In this document: positions 1 to 4,824 of the stretch, piece by piece | Layout: every line of letters begins with the position of its first letter | Position numbering within the stretch: the first letter of the stretch is position 1 | Source of the DNA: an uncultured Lachnospiraceae bacterium | Lineage (GTDB): Bacteria > Bacillota > Clostridia > Lachnospirales > Lachnospiraceae | NCBI GenBank assembly: GCA_910586025.1 | Contig: CAJUIO010000141.1 | Span: forward strand, 1-7,714 | Length of the DNA stretch: 7,714 bases | Reading direction: 5' to 3' | The notes under the pieces: generated by a model | Told to the model about the DNA's origin: nothing | Database searches by the model: none | The model's input: only the letters and a program-made list of their open reading frames with translations | Made by a program: the position numbers and the translations under genes

Positions 1-533
1 CCCGCCTGCGCAGAAACGCCTCCCACGATTCCTCCCAGCTGATCAATCTGCTCCTGAAGATCTCTGATATCCCCGATCGTTGCCTGGGCCGAATTATCCA
101 CCTCCAGGGATACATTCTCCGCATTCCCCACAGTCGTCACCAGCTGAATGAAAGCCCCGGAAACCGTCATACCTCCGTAAGCAGGCAGATAACAGTTTCC
201 GGAGGTCTCTATGGCAGCCGCATACAGGATCTCTCCCTCATCCGGATCCTCCGCATATAGTCCAAGCGCCCTCATATAATATCCTTCCGTCAGCTCCGTG
301 TTGGAAAAAGAGGTCTCAATCTTCACCGTCGCCTCATTCACCCTTGTGATCTTGGAGACCACGCTGGTCTGCTTAATCTCTGTCAGGCTGTCCAGTCCTT
401 CCAATTGTGACAGCTCATATACCGCATCCGAGGAGGATACCTTTGTAAAGGTGATCCCCTGACTGTCCGCCATCATCTTGGCAATCAGTGCCTGCCCCTT
501 TCCCGTGATCATTAATCTTGAAAACTCAGCCAT
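1..533 (-). CDS. Tail fibre protein, N-terminal part (partial, runs off the left edge)
   Basis: The frame opens with ATG at 533-531 (MAEFSRLMITGKGQALIAKM) and stays open to base 1, giving 177 codons without a stop. The N-terminus, with a central MRALGLYAEDPDEGEILYAA stretch and a YLPAYGGMTVSGAFIQLVTT stretch, matches my knowledge of the phage tail-collar/fibre N-terminal family (DUF3751 type) common in clostridial prophages. This part normally anchors the fibre to the baseplate, while the missing C-terminal part would bind the host surface. Near the cut end, a short heptad-like stretch (IGDIRDLQEQIDQLGGIV) suggests the start of a trimeric coiled coil. The start is supported by AGGAGGAG at 542-549, which overlaps the stop codon of the upstream XkdU-like gene, leaving a 14-base gap. 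The family call is confident; receptor specificity cannot be judged from this fragment. Confidence 0.85.
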   Translation of the reverse strand, partial: MAEFSRLMITGKGQALIAKMMADSQGITFTKVSSSDAVYELSQLEGLDSLTEIKQTSVVSKITRVNEATVKIETSFSNTELTEGYYMRALGLYAEDPDEGEILYAAAIETSGNCYLPAYGGMTVSGAFIQLVTTVGNAENVSLEVDNSAQATIGDIRDLQEQIDQLGGIVGGVSAQA

Positions 534-541
534 CTTCTTAA

Positions 542-549
542 CTCCTCCT
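542..549 (-). promoter_or_regulatory. Shine-Dalgarno site of the tail fibre gene, fused to the upstream stop codon
   Basis: On the minus strand the upstream gene ends in TAG (550-548) and the text reads TAGGAGGAG, so the last two stop bases are the first two bases of AGGAGGAG. The ATG follows after a short AT-rich spacer. This arrangement favours re-use of the terminating ribosome, which is an inference about coupling. Confidence 0.75.
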
Positions 550-1177
550 ATTCTTCACTGCTGATAACAAAGCGCTCCTCGCAGCGGATTCCTCCTGCCG
601 CACACGCTGTCCCGTTTACGCTCCAATCCATCCTCTGTTCCAGACTGCTCACCACGAAATGCTCCACGCTCCCGACACAGCCCGCCGCATAGGCACCACC
701 CTCCGACTTAGCGAAAATTCTGTTATGTGAAAGGACGACCATATTGCAGGGCATCATCATCTCGATCAGACGATCCAGCTCCCTGGCCTGTCCCGGAGCT
801 TCCAGCGTTGTTTGGATATCAATTCGATAAGATAAAAAATGCTTTGTCACGGTAAGGTTACTCTCTCCGCACAAAGCGATCAGTCTTTCCAGAAAAAAGC
901 GGAACGTATAGGGAATTCGACTAAACCAAAGACTCCATACCCTGTTTCTTCTAAGCTCCAGCGCCTCGTCTTTAGCGGGTACGATCCCAAGAATCCCCTC
1001 AAACCGGGAAATTCCCGCTTCATCCGCCGTTTCAATAAATTCATTGTACAAGGTACGCTCCGCCGCCTTCCACGCAAGTACAAACTCCGGCTCCTGTGCT
1101 TCCAGCGCTGCCCCCACTTCCCTGTATTTTCGCATATACATGGGGAGATACTCCATCAGATCTATCTCTCTTTTCAT
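548..1177 (-). CDS. xkdU: XkdU/YmfQ-like baseplate protein (Mu gp48 family)
   Basis: A 209-residue protein that follows baseplate J, the place XkdU holds in PBSX and gp48 holds in Mu. The N-terminus (EIDLMEYLPMYMRKYREV) and the early region around residues 45-75 (NEFIETADEAGISRFEGILG, then RRNRVWSLW) are typical of this family, which joins the baseplate wedge to the tail fibre. The stretch around residues 85-120 (IPYTFRFFLERLIALCGESN, then the YRIDIQ strand) also fits. The C-terminus has two related 16-residue units at residues 163-178 and 192-207, each beginning with an aromatic or Cys plus AAG and ending FV(V/I)SS. The ATG overlaps the baseplate J stop as ATGA (1177-1174), with GGAGGTG upstream inside the baseplate J gene. 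The family call is confident; its exact contact with the fibre is inferred from homologues. Confidence 0.9.
   Translation of the reverse strand: MKREIDLMEYLPMYMRKYREVGAALEAQEPEFVLAWKAAERTLYNEFIETADEAGISRFEGILGIVPAKDEALELRRNRVWSLWFSRIPYTFRFFLERLIALCGESNLTVTKHFLSYRIDIQTTLEAPGQARELDRLIEMMMPCNMVVLSHNRIFAKSEGGAYAAGCVGSVEHFVVSSLEQRMDWSVNGTACAAGGIRCEERFVISSEE
557..691 (-). repeat. Tandem 16-residue motif at the C-terminus of the XkdU-like protein
   Basis: Copy 1 is encoded at 691-644 (YAAGCVGSVEHFVVSS) and copy 2 at 604-557 (CAAGGIRCEERFVISS), with a period of 29 codons. Eight of 16 positions are identical by my ungapped alignment (A, A, G, E, F, V, S, S), and several others are conservative (V/I, V/I, H/R). 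The two DNA copies differ at many codons, so the duplication is either old or the similarity reflects a shared beta-hairpin fold. Confidence 0.6.
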
Positions 1178-2373
1178 CCGGAAACACCTCCGAATACAGG
1201 CACTTCATAAGGAGACAAGGTGAGATTCTCCATCCTCCCGTTTATGGAAGTTGCAGTGATATCCTCCACTCCTCTGATTCCCAGAATCCTTGTCTCAATC
1301 TGACTGATCCGGATCACAAGGCTGCCGCTCTCCGCCCATCGTTCCCGAAGCTGGGCAAGATAACCGGAAATAACATTATCAATAGACTCCTGCAGCCGTT
1401 CCCATCCGTATCCGCTCTCAAAAGTGATTTGTGACCTGACAGACACCTCCACACCGGATGCGCTTTTCACACTGACTACATGTCCGATCGGGGCAAGTCC
1501 GTAGCCTTCTCCTGCCCCCTCCTGTGGATCAATTGTGTTCTGAACGGTCTCTACCAATGTCTCGCTGGCCATCCCATACTCTGAATTTAGCAAGGTGATC
1601 AACACTGTTCCTCCTGTGGTCAGCTTCTTTTCCCTGGCCGCATCAAAGACAGCTCTGAGCCACTGTGCCGGCCCCTCTTCCAACGTTCCTATGATACCTC
1701 TGTACCACTCCTTTACCGCATCCGAGGGGATCAGGTCTGCAGGATGAATATCTCCATTCCACACCCTCGTCACCTTACTGCTTCCCACCCCCGGAATAGC
1801 GTTCACCTTTTCCAGATAATCCTGTACGTTCCCGCCAAAGGCCTTCCGGTCAAAGGAATCGAAGTACCGCTGGCGCAAAGCCTCCGTCTCTTCCTCGTCC
1901 TCCCCCGGAATCAGTACCTCCACAAGCTCTGCGCTTTCCAGACCCCGTATATATTCAATGGGTATCATCCGTCCCAGATATCGATTCCCAATGGTGCCTG
2001 CCGTCTCGCACTGTACCGTGTATACCCCGTCGGAAAGCTTATCAAGCACCCTGTAATTCATTTCCTCTATGTTGAACCGCTTGCCGGAAACATCGATATC
2101 CGGCGGTTCAAATTCTCCCCTGAGAATCGCCTTTGTAGATTCATAAGGCGCAATTCCCCTTTCCTTGCAGCGCAGAATCAGATACTTTCTGGTAGCCGTG
2201 TCTCCATAGGCCTCCCTGACCACATCATCCAGAGCCATATAGAGAATCTGGAATTCAATGGCCGTCGGCGAGTGCGTATCCCAGATGAGGGAGCCCTCCC
2301 TCTTATCAAGCCTGTCTGACACCCGATCCAACATCCTCTGTAGAACCACCTCATAAGTCGTATCCTCAAACAT
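1174..2373 (-). CDS. xkdT: Baseplate J-like protein (XkdT)
   Basis: A 399-residue protein of the baseplate J / gp47 family, a wedge component that forms the ring around the hub in contractile tails and moves on sheath contraction. The N-terminus is diagnostic: a short helix with MLDRVSDRLDKREGSLIWDT followed by SPTAIEFQILYMALDDVV and DTATRKYLILRCKERGI (residues 12-74). A mid-region contains IPGEDEEETEALRQRYFDSF followed by a stretch around AFGGNVQDYLEKVNAIPGVG (about residues 155-198), the hallmark of the family. The length is usual for the XkdT type. The ATG (2373-2371) overlaps the upstream stop as TAATG, with AGGAGGTGGAG upstream; its own TGA overlaps the XkdU-like ATG. The gene supports a contractile (myovirus-like) rather than a flexible tail, as baseplate J is normally restricted to contractile machines. 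Confidence 0.95.
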   Translation of the reverse strand: MFEDTTYEVVLQRMLDRVSDRLDKREGSLIWDTHSPTAIEFQILYMALDDVVREAYGDTATRKYLILRCKERGIAPYESTKAILRGEFEPPDIDVSGKRFNIEEMNYRVLDKLSDGVYTVQCETAGTIGNRYLGRMIPIEYIRGLESAELVEVLIPGEDEEETEALRQRYFDSFDRKAFGGNVQDYLEKVNAIPGVGSSKVTRVWNGDIHPADLIPSDAVKEWYRGIIGTLEEGPAQWLRAVFDAAREKKLTTGGTVLITLLNSEYGMASETLVETVQNTIDPQEGAGEGYGLAPIGHVVSVKSASGVEVSVRSQITFESGYGWERLQESIDNVISGYLAQLRERWAESGSLVIRISQIETRILGIRGVEDITATSINGRMENLTLSPYEVPVFGGVSG

Positions 2374-2777
2374 TAAATCTCCACCTCCTTTTCCGCTTTG
2401 ATCTCTCCGAAAATAGTCTGTACATGAAAACAGACATGTACCGTTCCTTTCCGTGATGTGTCAAAGACAAAGTCCGTCACATCACGAATCCGGCTGTCCC
2501 ATAAGAGCGCTTCCCTGATCCGCCGCTCCAGTTCCGGACATACATAGGACACCGGCTCTCCGAACAGGTCTTTCAGCTCCACACCATAGTTCCAGGAATA
2601 CATGATATACTGGTATCTTTCCGTTGAGAGGATTTTGAAAACCGCCTGTTCCATGGCCTGCCTCCCATCCGCATATCCTCTGATCCTGCCGCCTTCGTGA
2701 TCGATTCTGTAGGTTCTGGTTGGCTGTTCCCCTACCTTGAGATCACTGCGCAGGATTGCCGCATTCTTTGGTATCAT
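2373..2777 (-). CDS. xkdS: gp25-like baseplate wedge protein (XkdS, DUF2634)
   Basis: A 134-residue protein from the chosen start. The core YIMYSWNYGVELKDLFGEPV, then YVCPELERRIREALLWDSRI and the VTDFVF and VHVCFHVQT strands, match the DUF2634/XkdS family, which is related to T4 gp25 and P2 gpW. These proteins sit in the inner baseplate and help to nucleate the sheath. The frame is open further upstream to an ATG at 2813, but I prefer ATG at 2777-2775. There the upstream stop and this start form ATGA (2777-2774), a GGTGGA-like Shine-Dalgarno lies just upstream, and the N-terminus becomes MIPKNAAILRSDLKV. The longer start would add 12 residues that overlap the C-terminus of the XkdR-like gene. 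The gene ends with TAA sharing its last A with the ATG of baseplate J. Confidence 0.9.
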   Translation of the reverse strand: MIPKNAAILRSDLKVGEQPTRTYRIDHEGGRIRGYADGRQAMEQAVFKILSTERYQYIMYSWNYGVELKDLFGEPVSYVCPELERRIREALLWDSRIRDVTDFVFDTSRKGTVHVCFHVQTIFGEIKAEKEVEI

Positions 2778-3130
2778 GCGGTTCGATCCACCACGAGATA
2801 TTTCTGGCCGCACTGCTGCCGGATCAGAATCACCTCATCCCCGGCTGCCAACCCGTTATGCACCGTAACCTTCCTTTTCCCCTCAATCCTGTGAATATGG
2901 TCCATCGCTTCCTCCGTCCTGGCCTCCACGGTCACCTCCGTCTCGTAGTCCGTCACATTCCGTCCAAGAATCAGCTGGGATCTTCCGAGCTCCATTCTCT
3001 GCTCCACATTAATCCTGAGCGGGTCTGCGCTCACCACTTTTCCAAAGAGAATATTCACCGGTTTTCCCTTCTCTACCGCCTCCATGGCCGTCCTCTTTAT
3101 CACCTTTACCAGCTCCGCCGCATCAGACAA
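2774..3130 (-). CDS. xkdR: XkdR-like baseplate protein (DUF2577), TTG start
   Basis: A 118-residue protein from the TTG at 3130-3128. The pattern KVIKRTAMEAVEKGKPVNIL, then GKVVSADPLRINV, and the C-terminal GDEVILIRQQCGQKYLVVDR stretch fit the DUF2577/XkdR family between the hub gene and the gp25-like gene. The beta-rich layout, with a dPLRI strand early and a GDxVxLIRxxxGQxYLVxDR strand pair at the end, resembles the OB-fold of gpV/gp5-type spike proteins; that is my inference, not an established assignment. The start was moved from GTG at 3139, which lies inside the Shine-Dalgarno itself. AGGAGGTGA at 3136-3144 is correctly spaced for TTG. The start overlaps the end of the hub gene by 8 bases, and the stop overlaps the XkdS-like ATG. 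Confidence 0.85.
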   Translation of the reverse strand: MSDAAELVKVIKRTAMEAVEKGKPVNILFGKVVSADPLRINVEQRMELGRSQLILGRNVTDYETEVTVEARTEEAMDHIHRIEGKRKVTVHNGLAAGDEVILIRQQCGQKYLVVDRTA

Positions 3131-4100
3131 CGAAATCACCTCCTCTTAACGTTAAATCCATAAAATGCTCATTCAGCTTAAACACATGCTTCGCCTGCTC
3201 CACCAGCATAAAGCTCTGTACCCTCATATCTCCAAGATCCAGATCAACCGCAACCAGACTCCCGGCTCTCACGCAGACATCCCCCATAACATTCTGAATC
3301 CGCAGGTTTTTTGTCTTCCTGTTGTACAGGGATAAAAGAGTATCCGCTTTGGCCTGTCCGTTTTCCTCACCGGAAAGAGTGTCAAAATATTGCAAGACCC
3401 CCCAACGGTTACAGTTTTCTCCATGCTGTGTAATATAGACATCCCTTTTCCCATCTTCATTCTCATACACGAGCTTTATCCTGTTATAGGTACGGCTGTC
3501 AATGGAAGAAGTGTACTCAAAGTTCTCACCGGAAGCCGCACTGATCACCAGATATTCGTCTCTATTGTTTCTCACATACATATCCGAAATGTTTTTCAGT
3601 GTCAGACTCCCGAAGTCGTCATACAGGACGAACATCTCCCCGCTGTTTGTGAGAGTCTGATCCAATGCCTTTTCTATCATGTCAAACAGGGTAGTATTGT
3701 CTTCGACTCCGCTTCCAATTACGAATCCTGTATCCCTGATCTCTCCCGTATTCAGCTGAAAATCATCCGCAATCATTTGAATCAGCCGGGAAGCCGTCAT
3801 ATTCTCATATACGTAGGTATCCTTATTTTTCAGGTACCGCAGCTGATCGTAAGCCGTCACCGCGATCATGTCTTCCCTGTCTGTTTTGAGTGTGAATATG
3901 AATCCAAAAAACACCTTTCTGCCATCCACCCTGAGCTGCACCGCCGCCCCTTCTTCCAGAGGGTGAAGAGGATCTTTTTTCACCTGAAAGGTCAACTTCC
4001 CGGGAACGCTCCTGCGTTCCGTGCTCCACTCTATCCCCTCCTGAACCACGGGAAGAAGGATCTCGCTTCCCCCTTCCCCTGCAACCATCAGTTCTGTCAT
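3123..4100 (-). CDS. xkdQ: Tail hub protein, gpD/gp27-like (XkdQ/YqbQ)
   Basis: A 325-residue protein of the XkdQ/YqbQ family, which forms the baseplate hub that continues the tail tube (related to T4 gp27 and P2 gpD). Diagnostic stretches are EWSTERRSVPGKLTFQVKKD near residues 24-43, the FFGFIFTLKTDREDMIAVTA and YDQLRYLKNKDTYVYENMTA stretches near 64-104, and RIKLVYENEDGKRDVYI near 207-223. The C-terminus holds KNLRIQNVMGDVCVRAGSLV and a final VEQAKHVFKLNEHFMDLTL strand, also usual in the family. The ATG at 4100-4098 is preceded by AGGAGGGG at 4105-4112, which shares bases with the TAG of the upstream LysM gene. I see no added peptidase or lysozyme domain, so if the particle carries a wall hydrolase it lies outside this window. 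Length is usual for the family. Confidence 0.95.
   Translation of the reverse strand: MTELMVAGEGGSEILLPVVQEGIEWSTERRSVPGKLTFQVKKDPLHPLEEGAAVQLRVDGRKVFFGFIFTLKTDREDMIAVTAYDQLRYLKNKDTYVYENMTASRLIQMIADDFQLNTGEIRDTGFVIGSGVEDNTTLFDMIEKALDQTLTNSGEMFVLYDDFGSLTLKNISDMYVRNNRDEYLVISAASGENFEYTSSIDSRTYNRIKLVYENEDGKRDVYITQHGENCNRWGVLQYFDTLSGEENGQAKADTLLSLYNRKTKNLRIQNVMGDVCVRAGSLVAVDLDLGDMRVQSFMLVEQAKHVFKLNEHFMDLTLRGGDFVV
3136..3144 (-). promoter_or_regulatory. Perfect Shine-Dalgarno (AGGAGGTGA) deciding the TTG start of the XkdR-like gene
   Basis: The minus strand reads AGGAGGTGA followed by TTTCG and then TTG, so eight bases separate AGGAGG from the TTG. The GTG that would give a slightly longer protein is made of the last G of AGGAGG plus TG, so it cannot be used with this site. 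The motif lies within the last codons of the hub gene. Confidence 0.8.
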
Positions 4101-4104
4101 CCGT

Positions 4105-4112
4105 CCCCTCCT
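4105..4112 (-). promoter_or_regulatory. Shine-Dalgarno site of the hub gene, fused to the upstream stop codon
   Basis: The minus strand reads TAGGAGGGG, where TAG (4113-4111) ends the LysM gene and AGGAGG starts inside it. Six bases separate AGGAGG from the ATG. The same TAGGAGG device is found at the start of the tail fibre gene. Confidence 0.75.
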
Positions 4113-4824
4113 ATCCTGCCGGAATCGTCAGGGCCAGTCCCGGCTCCACGTCCAGCGGACCGCCTCTGATTCTGTCCCTGTTCGCCTCATAAATATCTGT
4201 ATATCTGGAACCGTCTCCATAATACCTCTTCGCAAGGCCCCACAGTGTTTCCCCTTCCCGGAACGTATGTGTACTGTTTACGGAAGGGGCAGGAGCGCTT
4301 TGTACCGCTCTGCTTTGCCCGGCAAACGCCGTCATGACCCCTTCCGAAACTGTCTGGGTTTCCTGTATATTCTTGATTTTAATTACCCTGGTTCCATATT
4401 CCCGAAACTGCTTCAGCCGTATTTTTACCTTCAAGTCGAATCCGTCGTCCGCATCCTCCGCAATCTGGTAATCCTCCATGGATACCTTCATATTCGTCCC
4501 AAAAAGCCCCGTACCATCCCGCATCCGTCTCGATACGATAAACTGGAAGGGACTGCATCCTGTCTTCAATCGCTCGAACCAGCCAAGGAAATACGCCGCC
4601 CCCTGAAATCCCGACTTATACACCGCAAAGGGATATTCCACCTGCGGGATCTCGCATTCGAATTCTACCTCCGAAAGCCCCGGCACCTTCAACAAATTAA
4701 TCTCTCCCTGATCAATCATGGTGATCGTCCTGTTGGCATTGTTGATCTTGATCTGCAGCTTCCCTGGTGCCACAGGAAGCAGGCATTTGTCCAGATAAAA
4801 GTCATACCCGCTTTTGGTTATCAT
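4111..4824 (-). CDS. xkdP: LysM-domain tail protein (XkdP-like)
   Basis: A 237-residue protein in the XkdP position between the tape measure and hub genes, matching the T4 gp53/P2 gpX class of LysM baseplate proteins. Residues 1-150 form the N-terminal XkdP domain (LPVAPGKLQIKINNANRTIT near 16-35 and VEFECEIPQVEYPF near 53-66). A Ser/Ala/Pro-containing linker spans about 160-184. A LysM domain spans about 185-236 (HTFREGETLWGLAKRYYGDG, then YTDIYEANRD, ending with PGLALTIPAG). In tails such LysM domains are thought to clamp the baseplate to the tube rather than only to bind peptidoglycan. The ATG forms ATGA with the tape-measure stop (4824-4821), with GGAGGGGGTG upstream. Family call confident. 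Confidence 0.93.
   Translation of the reverse strand: MITKSGYDFYLDKCLLPVAPGKLQIKINNANRTITMIDQGEINLLKVPGLSEVEFECEIPQVEYPFAVYKSGFQGAAYFLGWFERLKTGCSPFQFIVSRRMRDGTGLFGTNMKVSMEDYQIAEDADDGFDLKVKIRLKQFREYGTRVIKIKNIQETQTVSEGVMTAFAGQSRAVQSAPAPSVNSTHTFREGETLWGLAKRYYGDGSRYTDIYEANRDRIRGGPLDVEPGLALTIPAG

Noticed and set aside
839..1210. Plus-strand open frames overlapping the minus-strand tail genes (here, and at 1744-2319, 3390-4169, 4267-5073, 5203-5751 and others)
   Set aside because: They lie opposite genes with clear family matches, have low-complexity or shadow-like protein sequences, and no Shine-Dalgarno or operon context of their own.
3137..3139. GTG as the start of the XkdR-like gene
   Set aside because: The GTG is built from the last base of AGGAGG plus TG, so there is no space for ribosome binding; the TTG downstream has ideal spacing.
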